Shown in pieces: positions 36,682 to 46,319 of a stretch of 64,000 bases of DNA (position 1 is the stretch's first letter; each line of letters starts with the position of its first letter). Under the pieces are notes generated by a model that did not search any database, had not been told where the DNA came from, and worked only from the letters and a program-made list of their open reading frames with translations. Made by a program: the position numbers and the translations under genes. This stretch comes from Burkholderia stagnalis (GTDB lineage Bacteria; Pseudomonadota; Gammaproteobacteria; Burkholderiales; Burkholderiaceae), in contig NZ_CADESW010000008.1 in assembly GCF_902830275.1 (NCBI RefSeq), forward strand, positions 124,001-188,000, in the 5' to 3' direction.

Positions 36682-37674
36682 TCAGAGCCCCTGCTTCGCG
36701 AGTGCGTCAACCGTCTTCTCGTTGAGATCGACGAGCTGGTTGACGATCAGGTTGTGCCCGTCCGGATGCACGACGCCGAGGCCCGGGATCGTCGTGCCGT
36801 CCTTGATCGGCTGCCCCTTCGCGACCATCGTGCCGAGCGTGACGAACACTTCGCCGGCCTGTTCGGGGTTCCACATATAGCCGCCCGTCAGCACGCCGTC
36901 GCGCACGAGCCGGCGGCCCTGGCCCGGCGAGAACGGGCCGAGCACGACGAGCTTGCCCTTCGCCTGCCGCTCCGCGACCGCGCGCGCCGCGCCGATCGGG
37001 CCCTGGCTGCCGAACGCGAGGATCGCCTTCAGGTTCGGATGCGCGCGCATCAGGTCGAGCGCCGTCTTGCGCGACGCGTCGACATCCTCGGCGACGCCGT
37101 AGCGGTCGCCCACCAGCTTCATGTCCGGATGGTTGGCCTTCAGATACGCGATCGCCGCATCGGCCCACGCGTTGTGCAGCGGCACCGTCAGCGAGCCGAC
37201 GAACACCGCGTATTCGCCCTTGCCGCCGACCGCGCTCGCCAGCTTCTTCGCATACGCTTCGCCGAAGCCCTGCGCGGACGCCAGCTCGAAATTCCAGTCC
37301 GCGTTCTTCTGCTTCGGCGATTCGTGCGTGATGACCTTGATGCCCGCCGCGCGCGCCCGTTGCAGCACGGGCTCGAGCACCTCGGCGTCGTTCGGCACCA
37401 CGCCGATCACGTCGACGTGCTGCGCGATCAGGTCCTCGATCGCGCGCACCTGCAGCGCCGGATCGGCGCTCGTCGGCCCGACCATGAACGCCTTCACGCC
37501 GAGCTGCTCGGCACGCTTCTTGATGCCCGCATCCATCGCGTTGAACCACGGAATCCCGCCGATCTTCACGACGACTCCGATCACGGGCTTGTCGGGCGAC
37601 GCCCACGCCAGGCTGCTTGCCAGCACGCACGCGACCACGCCCGCGCACATCGATCGCACGAAGTTGATTGACAT
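36682..37674 (-). CDS. Sugar ABC transporter substrate-binding protein
   Basis: This 330-residue periplasmic protein has a signal peptide ending near LAWAS and a peripl_BP_4 (RbsB/LsrB/RhaS-like) fold. It shows KIGGIPWFNAMDAGIKKRAE, GPTSADPALQVRAIEDLIAQ, VPNDAEVLEPVL and GLGVVHPDGHNLIVNQLVDL. These segments resemble AI-2/rhamnose-type binders more than RbsB, but the ligand cannot be named. It is the first gene of the operon and faces the LacI gene across the operator region. Confidence 0.9.
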   Translation of the reverse strand: MSINFVRSMCAGVVACVLASSLAWASPDKPVIGVVVKIGGIPWFNAMDAGIKKRAEQLGVKAFMVGPTSADPALQVRAIEDLIAQHVDVIGVVPNDAEVLEPVLQRARAAGIKVITHESPKQKNADWNFELASAQGFGEAYAKKLASAVGGKGEYAVFVGSLTVPLHNAWADAAIAYLKANHPDMKLVGDRYGVAEDVDASRKTALDLMRAHPNLKAILAFGSQGPIGAARAVAERQAKGKLVVLGPFSPGQGRRLVRDGVLTGGYMWNPEQAGEVFVTLGTMVAKGQPIKDGTTIPGLGVVHPDGHNLIVNQLVDLNEKTVDALAKQGL

Positions 37675-37736
37675 GTCTCCTCCATTGGATGGCGACCGCC
37701 TTCGCCGGACCCGGCATGACAGCGGTTTCGGCCGTT

Positions 37737-37752
37737 GCTGAATCCATTCAGC
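37737..37752. promoter_or_regulatory. LacI-type operator 1
   Basis: GCTGAATCCATTCAGC is a 16-bp palindrome with 7-bp perfect arms, typical of LacI-family sites. It lies between the divergent sugar operon and the LacI gene. A second copy begins 32 bases later. Confidence 0.75.
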
Positions 37753-37768
37753 AGCAACGTTCGCGTAT

Positions 37769-37784
37769 GCTGAATCCATTTAGC
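37769..37784. promoter_or_regulatory. LacI-type operator 2
   Basis: GCTGAATCCATTTAGC repeats operator 1 with a single change in its right arm. The 32-base spacing is about three DNA turns, so two dimers would bind the same face. Confidence 0.72.
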
Positions 37785-37883
37785 GTCGACGTGAAGCACA
37801 GGAAAACCCTGATAATGGAATCCGTGGCCGATCGACTACCGTCGGCATCAGACAAAATCAGTACACGAGGGGAGCAGAGGCAG

Positions 37884-38957
37884 ATGGCCCGCACGAACAC
37901 CGGACGCAAGTCCACGATTTACGACATCGCGAAGGCGACCGGCTCGTCGACGTCCGCGGTGAGCATGGTGCTGAACGGCACGTGGGAGCGATACCGGATC
38001 AAGGAGGAAACCGCGCGGCGCATTCTCGACAGCGCGCAGGCGCTCGGCTACCAGGTCAACCTGAGTGCACGCGGGCTGCGGCTGTCGCGCTCGGGGCTGG
38101 CCGGCATGATCATCCCCCACTACCGCAACCGCTTTTTCGCGGGACTCGCGGAAACGTTCGAAGACGAAGCGCGGCGCCGCGGCCTGTGCCCGATCGTCGT
38201 CGGCACGCAGCGCGATCCGGCCGTCGAGCTGCACGTCGCGCAGACGCTGCTGTCGCAGCGGGTCGAATGGCTGTTCGTCACTGGCGTGCGCAACCCGACG
38301 CCGCTCAATGCACTGTGCGCGGAGGCTGGCGTGCCGTCGATCAACCTCGACCTGCCCGGCGAAGGCGCGCCGTCGGTCGTGTCGGACAACCGCGGCGGCG
38401 CGCGTGCGCTGACCGACGTGCTGCTCGACAAGATGCTCGCGCGCGGCGATGCGCCGGACGAATTGATCCTGCTCGGCGGCTTCGCCGGCGAATACGCGAC
38501 GGACATGCGGATCGCCGGATTTCGCGACGCGTTCGAGGCGCGGCGGCTGAAGCAGCCGTCGCCGCATGCGATCGAATGTTGCGGCTACGGCCCGACGGCC
38601 GCGCGGCAGGCGCTCGCGCGGCGCTACGAGACGCTCGGCCGGCTCCCGGCCGGCATGCTGATCAACTCGCTGACCGTGCTGGAAGGGCTCGTCCAGTTCG
38701 CGTCGGAATTGCCGTGGGACATCTGGCAGCGCGCGGCGGTCGGGTGCTTCGACTGGGATCCGTTCGCCGCACGCCTGCCGTTCGACGTGACGATGCTGCG
38801 TCAGGACGTGCAGCGGATGATCGCGGAAGCGTTCGCGCTGCTCGACGCGGGCACTGCGGGTGATACGGCGGGCCATCAGGTCGTAATGGTGCCGACGCGC
38901 TTCATGCGCACGCTCGGCGACGATGCGCGGACGGCGGATGACGAGGCCGCGAACTGA
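37884..38957 (+). CDS. LacI family transcriptional regulator
   Basis: The 357-residue regulator has an N-terminal LacI HTH (TIYDIAKATGSSTSAVSMVL, about 11-30) with the hinge near SARGLRLSRSG, and a sugar-binding domain from about 70. It is divergent from the sugar ABC operon and is the natural binder of the two operators upstream. It probably represses the operon until the sugar appears. The start at 37884 lies after GGGGAGCAGAGG; the frame is open further upstream through the operator region, which argues against earlier starts. Confidence 0.9.
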   Translation: MARTNTGRKSTIYDIAKATGSSTSAVSMVLNGTWERYRIKEETARRILDSAQALGYQVNLSARGLRLSRSGLAGMIIPHYRNRFFAGLAETFEDEARRRGLCPIVVGTQRDPAVELHVAQTLLSQRVEWLFVTGVRNPTPLNALCAEAGVPSINLDLPGEGAPSVVSDNRGGARALTDVLLDKMLARGDAPDELILLGGFAGEYATDMRIAGFRDAFEARRLKQPSPHAIECCGYGPTAARQALARRYETLGRLPAGMLINSLTVLEGLVQFASELPWDIWQRAAVGCFDWDPFAARLPFDVTMLRQDVQRMIAEAFALLDAGTAGDTAGHQVVMVPTRFMRTLGDDARTADDEAAN

Positions 38958-39070
38958 ACGATGCGGCGTGGCATTGTTGTGCACGGCAAGCAGATGTTCG
39001 CCGATTCGTCGCGCCGGGCCCGTGTGCGGTTTCCGGGTCCGGCGCGAGAATCGCTACGCCTGCCGCGCGC

Positions 39071-40726
39071 TTACTTCACCCACGCAAGGTAATACGACAG
39101 CCAGATCGTCAGCGCGGCCCCGACCAGCGCCGCATACGGCGCGAGATTGAGCCACACGCTGCGCTTCGGCACCTCGAGCTCCATGTCGTGCTGCATCTGC
39201 TCGGGGAAGCGGCCGCGATCCTGCCAGTAGTGGCGGTAGAGGAACACCGGCACGATCAGCAGCATCGCGATCAGCCCGTTGCGCAGCGTGCCCTCGCCCT
39301 GCAGGTTCGCGCCCGCGCCGACGTACACGAGGTTCGCGTAGCCGCACAGCGAGCCGGCGACGAGCAGCCACGTCGGGCAGCGGAACGGCCGCTCCCAGTT
39401 GCCGCGGTCCATCCGGTGAATCCAGCCGGACTGCAGGTTCAGGAATACGAACAACATGTAGCAGACGTTCGAGATCGACAGCACCGTCATGTAGTCCGAC
39501 ATCATCAGCAGCACGAGGTTGAAGCCGAGATCGGTCCACATCGCGCGCGTGGGCGAGCCGTGCTCGTTCACGTGCGACAGGTACTTCGGCAGCCAGCCGT
39601 CCACCGACGCCTGGTACAGCGTGCGCGACGAGCCCATCATCGACGTCATCACGATCAGCAGGATCGACAGCATCAGCATCACGACGACCGCGTTCGCGAC
39701 CCACGCGCCGCCGCCGACGATCTTCGCCATCGCGGCCGCCACGCCGGTGCCGTCGCCGATCGCCGGATCGAGCATCGCCTGCGTGCCGAGCGCGCCCTGG
39801 AACGCCATCGGCACGAGCGTCATCACGACCAGGCACAGCGCGCCCGACCAGAAGATCGCCTTCGCGGTATCGCGGCGCGGATCGCGGAATTCGCGCGTGT
39901 AGCAGACAGCCGTTTCGAAACCGTACGACGCCCAGCCCGCCATGAACATCGCGCCGAGCGCCATCACGACGCCCTGCCCGTTCCACGAGCCGAACGTGGT
40001 CGCGCTCAGGTTGCCTTGCGCGTCATGGCCGAGCGGCAGCAGCGGCAGCAGGTTCGACATCGGCACGTCGCCGGTCACGAACGGCACGATGCCGACGATC
40101 AGAAGCGGCGTGAGCGACGCGATGCCGAGAATGCGCTGCGTGCGCGCGGCCTTCGACGCACCGCTGTGCTGCAGCTTGAACGTGATGAGAAGCAGGATCG
40201 TCGCAATGATGAACGTCGCGTTGATCCGCAGGGACAGGCCCGGCTTGATGAAGCTCAGGTCTGCTATCTTGAGCTGCCAGTGCAGCACCGCCGCATCGGC
40301 GGGAAAGAGGCTGGTCAGCGCATAGCTCGCCGCGAGACCGCACCCGAGTGCGAGCATCGGCGACCACGCGAGCCAGTTGCACCACACGGATACCGGGGCA
40401 ATCAGTTTGCTGTAGCGCACCCAGCCGATCGCGCCGTATACCGACGCACCGCCCGATTTATGGGGAAACAGCCCGGAAATTTCCGCATAAGTCGCGCTTT
40501 GGATCAGCCCCATCGTGATCGCGGCGATCCAGATCGCCCACGCAGGCTGGCCGATCGTCGCGCATACGCCGCCGATCGTGAACAGCACGCCTGCCGGCAC
40601 GCCGCTCGTTACCCAGAATGCGTCCTTCCACGTCAGGCCACGATGCAGCGTGTGGCCTGTCGAATCATGTGAGATGGTTGCCTCAACACCACTGGTGCTA
40701 TTCGCACGCAGTCCTGCCTGACTCAT
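39071..40726 (-). CDS. APC family amino acid/amine permease
   Basis: This 551-residue protein has about twelve to thirteen hydrophobic helices. The first membrane region reads TWKDAFWVTSGVPAGVLFTI, followed by GGVCATIGQPAWAIWIAAIT and YAEISGLFPHKSGGASVYGA, the last with the APC substrate-binding glycines. The start is set by ACAGGAGGATTTGG before ATG. It is the last gene in line with the betaine-catabolism genes, so it may import betaine or a product amino acid. A 167-base gap separates it from the binding-protein gene, so it may have its own promoter. Confidence 0.86.
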   Translation of the reverse strand: MSQAGLRANSTSGVEATISHDSTGHTLHRGLTWKDAFWVTSGVPAGVLFTIGGVCATIGQPAWAIWIAAITMGLIQSATYAEISGLFPHKSGGASVYGAIGWVRYSKLIAPVSVWCNWLAWSPMLALGCGLAASYALTSLFPADAAVLHWQLKIADLSFIKPGLSLRINATFIIATILLLITFKLQHSGASKAARTQRILGIASLTPLLIVGIVPFVTGDVPMSNLLPLLPLGHDAQGNLSATTFGSWNGQGVVMALGAMFMAGWASYGFETAVCYTREFRDPRRDTAKAIFWSGALCLVVMTLVPMAFQGALGTQAMLDPAIGDGTGVAAAMAKIVGGGAWVANAVVVMLMLSILLIVMTSMMGSSRTLYQASVDGWLPKYLSHVNEHGSPTRAMWTDLGFNLVLLMMSDYMTVLSISNVCYMLFVFLNLQSGWIHRMDRGNWERPFRCPTWLLVAGSLCGYANLVYVGAGANLQGEGTLRNGLIAMLLIVPVFLYRHYWQDRGRFPEQMQHDMELEVPKRSVWLNLAPYAALVGAALTIWLSYYLAWVK

Positions 40727-40893
40727 CCAAATCCTCCTGTGATGACTCCGCACAAGAGGCGCAGTGTAACAACTTTTGCGCGTTTTTGCAGAATCGGAAA
40801 AATAATTCCGGGATGTGACGCCGGTTCCGCTTAAATGATTCGGAATCCTGCTCGTCACTCCCGGATGTCGTTTTTATGATTTCGTGAGACGAA

Positions 40894-41757
40894 TTACTGC
40901 GCGCCTTCCGTCCATGCATTCACGCGGTCCGCATGGGCTGCGATCCACGCATCGGCGGCGGCGTCCGGCTTCGATCCGTTCTGGATCGCCAGCATCACGC
41001 TGTCGATCTCGCCTGGCTTCCACTGGAATTTCTTCAGGAATGCGACCACCGGCTTCGCCTTCGTTTCGAGGCCAGGATTCGCGACGCTGTCGACGTGCTC
41101 CGCACCGCCGAACACCTTCTTCGGATCCTCGAGGAAGCGCAGCTTCCACTTCGCGAACATCCAGTGCGGCGCCCAGCCCGTGACGATCACCGGCTTGCTC
41201 GCATTGACCGAACGCGCCAGTTCCGCCGTCATCGCGCTGCCCGAGCTCGGCATCAGCGAGTAGCCGAGGCCGTAGTTCTTGATTGCCTCGTCGGTCTTGC
41301 GCATCACGCCGGCACCGGCGTCGATCCCGACGATGCGGCCGCCGAAGTCGGCCTTCTCGGCGTTCAGGTCGTCGATGCTCTTCGCCTTCACGTAGGCCGG
41401 CACGATCAGGCCGATCTTCGCGTCGTTGAAGTTCGCGCCGAGATCGACCACCTTGGTCTTGTACTGATCCCAGTACGAGCCGTGCGTGACCGGCAGCCAT
41501 GCGGACAACGTCGCGTCGAGGTCGCCGCGCGCGACGCCCTGCCACATCACGCCGGCCGCGACCGGCACGAGCTGCACCTGGTAGCCGAGCTTCTTCTCGA
41601 TGATGCGCGCGGCGACGTTCGACGTCGCGACGCTGTCGTCCCAGCCTTCGACATAACCGATCTTCAGCGTGGGCTTCGTGTCGGCGAGCGCCGATGCGCT
41701 CAACGCCACCATTGCCGACAGCGCGCCGGTCCACAGCAGTTTTCCGAACAACTTCAT
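40894..41757 (-). CDS. Glycine betaine-type ABC substrate-binding protein
   Basis: The 287-residue binding protein has a signal peptide ending at ASALA. The OpuAC/ProX domain shows KIGYVEGWDDSVATSNVAAR, DLDATLSAWLPVTHG and VTGWAPHWMFAKWKLRF, where the Trp residues form the quaternary ammonium cage. AAAGGAG stands before the start. It lies directly after gbcB in the same direction and probably brings betaine or carnitine to a transporter encoded elsewhere (CaiX-like supply). Confidence 0.87.
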   Translation of the reverse strand: MKLFGKLLWTGALSAMVALSASALADTKPTLKIGYVEGWDDSVATSNVAARIIEKKLGYQVQLVPVAAGVMWQGVARGDLDATLSAWLPVTHGSYWDQYKTKVVDLGANFNDAKIGLIVPAYVKAKSIDDLNAEKADFGGRIVGIDAGAGVMRKTDEAIKNYGLGYSLMPSSGSAMTAELARSVNASKPVIVTGWAPHWMFAKWKLRFLEDPKKVFGGAEHVDSVANPGLETKAKPVVAFLKKFQWKPGEIDSVMLAIQNGSKPDAAADAWIAAHADRVNAWTEGAQ

Positions 41758-41877
41758 GGTCGATCTCCTTTGAATCGGGCGCGAATGCCCCCATGCCTCT
41801 CTAGGTTCTTCAACCACAATTCCGCGGTATCGTTGTTTTCCGACGCGCGCTTGCCCAGCCGCGACGTCGGCGGCTAC

Positions 41878-43029
41878 TTACTTGTCGATCACGAGATCCG
41901 AGAGCGGCTTGCTGCAGCACAGCAGCACCATCCCCTGATCGATCTCGCGCTGGCGAATCCCGCCGTTGTGCTTCATCTCGACCTGCCCGGACACGAGCTT
42001 CACCTTGCAGGTGCCGCACATGCCCTGCGTGCACGACGCGGGCAGCCGCACGCCCGACTGGCGTGCCGCGTCCAGCACGTGCTGCTCGGAGCCGCACGCG
42101 ATCTCGCGGTTGCTCTTCGCGAAGCTGACGGTGAACTGCGTCGTCGCCGCGCCGCCGTCGCCGTTCGTGGCGGGTGCAAGATCGGCGGCCAGCTCGGCGC
42201 TCGCCGTCTCGGCGAGCGTCTCGAACGAGAAGCTCTCCTCGTGGTACTGCTTGCGGTCGAACCCGGCTTCGTCGAGCAGGTCGCGCACGGCCTTCATGTA
42301 GGGCGCCGGGCCGCACGTGAAAATCTCGCGCTCCATGAAATCCGGCGCGATCAGCTTCAGCAGCGGCAGCGTCAGGAAGCCCGTGACGCCCGGCCAGTTG
42401 GTGCGCGTGCCGACGCGCTCGACGACGAACGACGCACGGAAGTTCGTGTGGTTCGACGCGATCAGGTCGAGTTCGCGCGCGAAGATGATGTCGTCCGGCG
42501 TGCGTGCGCTGTGCACGAACACGATGTCGCGATCCTCGGCGAGATCGTGATGCGCGCGGCTCATCGACATCAGCGGCGTGACGCCCGAGCCCGCGGAAAG
42601 AAACAGGTACTTGCGCGCCGGATGCCGCGCGCAGGTGAACTCGCCGGCCGGGCCGAGCACACGGATCGGCGCGCCCGGCTGCAGGTTGTCGTGCAGCCAG
42701 TTCGACACCTTGCCGCCCGGCACGCGCTTGACCGTGATCGAGATCGTGTGCGGCCGCGCGGGCGACGACGAAATCGTGTAGCAGCGGTTGATCGTCTCGC
42801 CGTCGATGTCGAGCTCGAGCGTGATGAACTGCCCCGGCTCGAACGAGAACGCACGGCCCTGCGGCGAACGGAAGAAGAAGCTCTTCACGTCGTGCGTTTC
42901 CTGCCGCACGTGGCAGCACACCAGCGTTTCCTCGACGTCGCTCGTCCAGCGCTCGGGGAGCGCGTTCCAGAACGCCGGGCGCGTCACCCGGCTGTCGGCC
43001 GGCTCGAAATTCGCCGCATCTCGCATCAT
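41878..43029 (-). CDS. gbcB: Glycine betaine demethylase, reductase subunit
   Basis: This 383-residue electron-transfer protein passes electrons from NADH to the GbcA oxygenase. It has an FAD-binding barrel with RCYTISSS (82-89), an NAD-binding domain with LSAGSGVTPLMSM and IFTCGPAPYM, and a C-terminal plant-type 2Fe-2S domain with Cys333, Cys338, Cys341 and a Cys at 371/372. The start at 43029 has GGAG six bases before it. It lies 29 bases downstream of gbcA. Confidence 0.93.
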   Translation of the reverse strand: MMRDAANFEPADSRVTRPAFWNALPERWTSDVEETLVCCHVRQETHDVKSFFFRSPQGRAFSFEPGQFITLELDIDGETINRCYTISSSPARPHTISITVKRVPGGKVSNWLHDNLQPGAPIRVLGPAGEFTCARHPARKYLFLSAGSGVTPLMSMSRAHHDLAEDRDIVFVHSARTPDDIIFARELDLIASNHTNFRASFVVERVGTRTNWPGVTGFLTLPLLKLIAPDFMEREIFTCGPAPYMKAVRDLLDEAGFDRKQYHEESFSFETLAETASAELAADLAPATNGDGGAATTQFTVSFAKSNREIACGSEQHVLDAARQSGVRLPASCTQGMCGTCKVKLVSGQVEMKHNGGIRQREIDQGMVLLCCSKPLSDLVIDK

Positions 43030-43058
43030 GTCTGACTCCGCTTGTTCACTGCTATGTG

Positions 43059-44300
43059 CTATTCGCCGGTGTGCTCGGCGAGCCGGCCGATGTACCAGGC
43101 CGAGAACTTTTCGACGAGACCTTCCGTGTACGGCGAGTACGGGCCCGGCTCGTACGCGCTGCTGTTCGCGCCGCGCTGCGAGAACTCGACGAGCGCGCGA
43201 TCCTGGTCGTTGGTCGCGTTCCACACGGCCGTGAGGTTCTTCACGTCGTAGTCGATGCCTTCCTTCGCATCCTTGTGCACGAGCCACTTGGTGCGCACGA
43301 GCGTCTTGCCGGCCGACAGCGGGATCACCGAGAACGTCACGATGTGGTCGCTCATGAAGTGATGCCACGAGTTCGGCTGGGTCCAGAACGACAGGCCGCC
43401 GAGGTCCGCCTGGCGGAATTCGCCGAGCAGCTTCTTCGACGCGACCTTCGCGTCGAGCGTCTGCGATTCGCCGCTGCGGTCGAGCGGCAGGCGCTGCGTG
43501 CGAAAGCCCGTCACGTCGGCCAGCTTCTCGATCTCGACCGACGGCAGGCCCATCTCGGCCCATTCCTTGCCGCGCCGCACGCAGGTTTCCGCGAACGCGT
43601 CCATGCCCTCGGCGTTGGCCTCGGAACGCTGGTAGCCGAAGCCGTATTCGTACAGCGAGATCGTCAGCTCAGGATGGTTCGCGACGCAGTGGTAGCACTC
43701 GCGATTGTTCTCCATCGTCAGCTTCCAGTTGCCTTCCTCGATGATGTCGATCTGCGCGGCGATCTTCGTGTTCGGCAGGTCGTGCGGCAGCAGGTACGGC
43801 TCCATCGCCGCGCGCAGCTGTGCGAAGTCGGCCGGCGGCTCGTCCGCGAGGCAGATGAAGATCAGGCCCGCGAGGTTCTGCACGTGCACCGATTTCAGGC
43901 TGTGCTTGCAGCGGTCGAACTGCTCGCCCATGTGCTCGGCGAACATCAACTGGCCCGTCAGGTTGTAGGTCCAGCTGTGGTACGGGCACACGATGTTGCC
44001 GACCGAGCCTTTGTCCTCGTTGCACAGCCGCGCGCCGCGGTGGCGGCACACGTTGTGGAACGCACGGATCTCCATGTCGTCGTCGCGCACGATCAGGATC
44101 GAGTCGTTCCCCAGTTGCACCGTCAGGTAGTCGCCCGGCTCGGGCACGTCGGGCTCGACCGCCACCTGGATCCAGTGCTGTCGGAAAATCGCCTCCATGT
44201 CGAGCGCGAAAATGTCCTCGCTCGTGTAGAACGGCGCTTCCAGGCTGTAACCTTCCTTGCGCCGCTCGATCATTGCACGAATGTCTGCCGATACTTTCAT
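43059..44300 (-). CDS. gbcA: Glycine betaine demethylase, oxygenase subunit
   Basis: The 413-residue Rieske non-heme iron oxygenase converts glycine betaine to dimethylglycine plus formaldehyde. The Rieske centre is Cys85-x-His87 and Cys105-x2-His108. The catalytic iron ligands include His204 and His209 in ECYHCVANHPE. Length and sequence match GbcA. Its position between etfB and gbcB in a long leftward array, with GbdR beyond, strongly supports the role. Confidence 0.95.
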   Translation of the reverse strand: MKVSADIRAMIERRKEGYSLEAPFYTSEDIFALDMEAIFRQHWIQVAVEPDVPEPGDYLTVQLGNDSILIVRDDDMEIRAFHNVCRHRGARLCNEDKGSVGNIVCPYHSWTYNLTGQLMFAEHMGEQFDRCKHSLKSVHVQNLAGLIFICLADEPPADFAQLRAAMEPYLLPHDLPNTKIAAQIDIIEEGNWKLTMENNRECYHCVANHPELTISLYEYGFGYQRSEANAEGMDAFAETCVRRGKEWAEMGLPSVEIEKLADVTGFRTQRLPLDRSGESQTLDAKVASKKLLGEFRQADLGGLSFWTQPNSWHHFMSDHIVTFSVIPLSAGKTLVRTKWLVHKDAKEGIDYDVKNLTAVWNATNDQDRALVEFSQRGANSSAYEPGPYSPYTEGLVEKFSAWYIGRLAEHTGE

Positions 44301-44353
44301 CGTTTGCTCCGGATTCCTTGCATCCCAGTGTGGTTGCCGACAGGCATCAAAAA

Positions 44354-45139
44354 TCAGTAGTCGATGAGCTGATGCTCGCGCAAATACGCGAGGATCACTT
44401 GTGCTTTTTCGACCGAACTCCCTTCATTTACGACGTTCCCGCCCCGGCTTTCGGTGGTCGTCGCCGACAGCATCCGGGCATGCCCGGAGCGCTTCTCGGC
44501 GGCGGCCAGCTTGACCGGCTTGCGCTCGATCGCGCCGACCGTCCAGGCGCCCGCTTCGGCGTCCCGGCCGGGCGACACGCGCACCGGACGCACCGTGCCG
44601 GCCTTCAGCCGCGCATACGCGTAGCGCGGCTGCGCATTGGCGAGCGGATGCACGGCGACCACCGCCGGCAGCGCCGCATCGACACGCCGGCGCAGCCCTT
44701 TCGGCAAAAATTGCCGGACGGACGCGCGGCCCGCGTCGATCGTCACGTCGACGGCCGAGCCGACCAGCGGATAGCCGAGCGCCGCGGCGACCTGATACGG
44801 CAGCATTCCGGTGTCGTACGCGCCCTCGGCGCGCGTGCCGGTCAGCACGAGGTCGTAGCCTTCGACGCGCGCGGCGAGCGCGCGCGCGGCATCGTCGCCG
44901 TCGCGGCAGGTCAGCACCTCGACCTCGCGTGCGCCGAGCGCCAGGTATTCGGCGAGCGCCGGGGTCAGCGGGTCGCCCGCGTGGATCACATCGAGCTGCG
45001 AGTGATGGCGCTCGGCCAGCGCGCGGCCGATCTCGAGCGCGGCCGCGTCGTTGCGGCTGTAGCGCGGCACGCCGCTGACCGGATGCCGGCCGACCGACAC
45101 CAGCACCGCGATGCGTTTCAACAGTCGGGGGGCATTCAT
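44354..45139 (-). CDS. etfB: Electron transfer flavoprotein beta subunit (betaine cluster)
   Basis: This is a 261-residue EtfB-like protein. It shows SVGRHPVSGVPRYSRNDAAA, VLTGTRAEGAYDTGMLPYQV and LPKGLRRRVDAALPAVVAVH, as in the beta subunits linked to dimethylglycine demethylation. It overlaps etfA by four bases (ATGA). It would accept electrons from DgcA with EtfA and pass them towards the respiratory chain, perhaps by way of DgcB. It is divergent in sequence from housekeeping EtfB. Confidence 0.87.
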   Translation of the reverse strand: MNAPRLLKRIAVLVSVGRHPVSGVPRYSRNDAAALEIGRALAERHHSQLDVIHAGDPLTPALAEYLALGAREVEVLTCRDGDDAARALAARVEGYDLVLTGTRAEGAYDTGMLPYQVAAALGYPLVGSAVDVTIDAGRASVRQFLPKGLRRRVDAALPAVVAVHPLANAQPRYAYARLKAGTVRPVRVSPGRDAEAGAWTVGAIERKPVKLAAAEKRSGHARMLSATTTESRGGNVVNEGSSVEKAQVILAYLREHQLIDY

Positions 45140-46311
45140 GCGGCGACTCCTTCCGGTACGTGGTTGCCGACGGCCGCCGGCGATTGCCCGCGCGCCGCGC
45201 GCGCGGCCTGCACCTGCTCGATCAGCGCGGCGATCGTCGCCTGCGCGTCGCCCACCACGGTCAGGTTCGCGCGCTTCGCGATCGGCGCGCTGCCGTCGAG
45301 GTTCACCGCGATCACGTGGCGGCAGTCCTTGATGCCCTGCAGGTGCTGCACCGCGCCCGAGATGCCGAACGCGATGTAGACGCTCGCCTCGACCGTCTTG
45401 CCGGTCGCGCCGACCTGCTTGTCGCGCGTGAAGTGGCCGTTGTCGACCGCCACGCGGCTCGCGCCGATCGCCGCGCCGAACGCGCCGGCGAGCTGCTCGA
45501 ACGCGCCGATGTCGGTCACGCCGTTGCCGGCCGACACGATGAAATCGGCTTCCTCGAGCGCGACCCGCGCGGCGTCGAGCTCCTCGAGGCCGAGATCGCG
45601 ATACGACGCGCCGGCGCCGGCGCCGGACGACGGGCGGATGAAATCGCCGGCCAGGCGCTCGCCCGCGCCGACGAACGGCAGCTTCGCGTCCACCGCGTTC
45701 GGCGCGAGCAGGATCACGTCCGGCAGCGCGCGGGCCGCGAATGCGCGCCGCGCCTGTGCATAGGCGCCGACGTGTTTGGCGTCGATCTCGACGACGTTCG
45801 TCGCGACGCTCGCCCCGGCCGCCGCCGCGTAGCGCCGGCCGAGATCGCCGTCGCCCGTCGCGTTGTCGGGCACGAACACGTGCTTCGGCGCAAGCGCGGC
45901 GACACATGCCTGCAAGGCCTGCAATTCGCTTTCGGGCGCGAACGTGCGGCGATCGAAGCCGGCGAGTTCCACCAGCTTGTCGACGCCGAGTTCGGCCACG
46001 TCGTCCTTCAGTTCGCCGAACGCCAGCAGCGCGACTTCCGTCTGAGCGTCGGCGAGCAGCGCGGCGGCGGCCACCGCCTGGCGCGCATGATCGTCGAGCG
46101 CGCCGCGTTCGCTGTGCGCCACCACCAGCAGCACGTGCTTCGGCTCCTGCACCGCGCGGCGCGGCTTCGCGGCGGCTGCCGCGTGGCCGTGCGCGGACCA
46201 GTGCGCGGCGCTCGCGTCGGCGCTGCCTTCCTCGCCCAGCGTGATGCGCTTCAGGCCCGCCGCCGTGATGATGAACGGCCGGCGCGGATCGATTCGTTTG
46301 ATCGTATTCAT
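45136..46311 (-). CDS. etfA: Electron transfer flavoprotein alpha subunit (betaine cluster)
   Basis: The 391-residue protein has an N-terminal extension of about 58 residues (ALA- and His-rich), then an EtfA N-domain (HVLLVVAHSERGALDDHARQ). The FAD domain carries VSAGNGVTD, VDNGHFTRDKQVGATGKTV and YIAFGISGAVQHLQGIK. These FAD motifs are complete, so the subunit should bind FAD. It lies eight bases downstream of dgcB. Confidence 0.9.
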   Translation of the reverse strand: MNTIKRIDPRRPFIITAAGLKRITLGEEGSADASAAHWSAHGHAAAAAKPRRAVQEPKHVLLVVAHSERGALDDHARQAVAAAALLADAQTEVALLAFGELKDDVAELGVDKLVELAGFDRRTFAPESELQALQACVAALAPKHVFVPDNATGDGDLGRRYAAAAGASVATNVVEIDAKHVGAYAQARRAFAARALPDVILLAPNAVDAKLPFVGAGERLAGDFIRPSSGAGAGASYRDLGLEELDAARVALEEADFIVSAGNGVTDIGAFEQLAGAFGAAIGASRVAVDNGHFTRDKQVGATGKTVEASVYIAFGISGAVQHLQGIKDCRHVIAVNLDGSAPIAKRANLTVVGDAQATIAALIEQVQAARAARGQSPAAVGNHVPEGVAA

Positions 46312-46319
46312 CGATTCAC

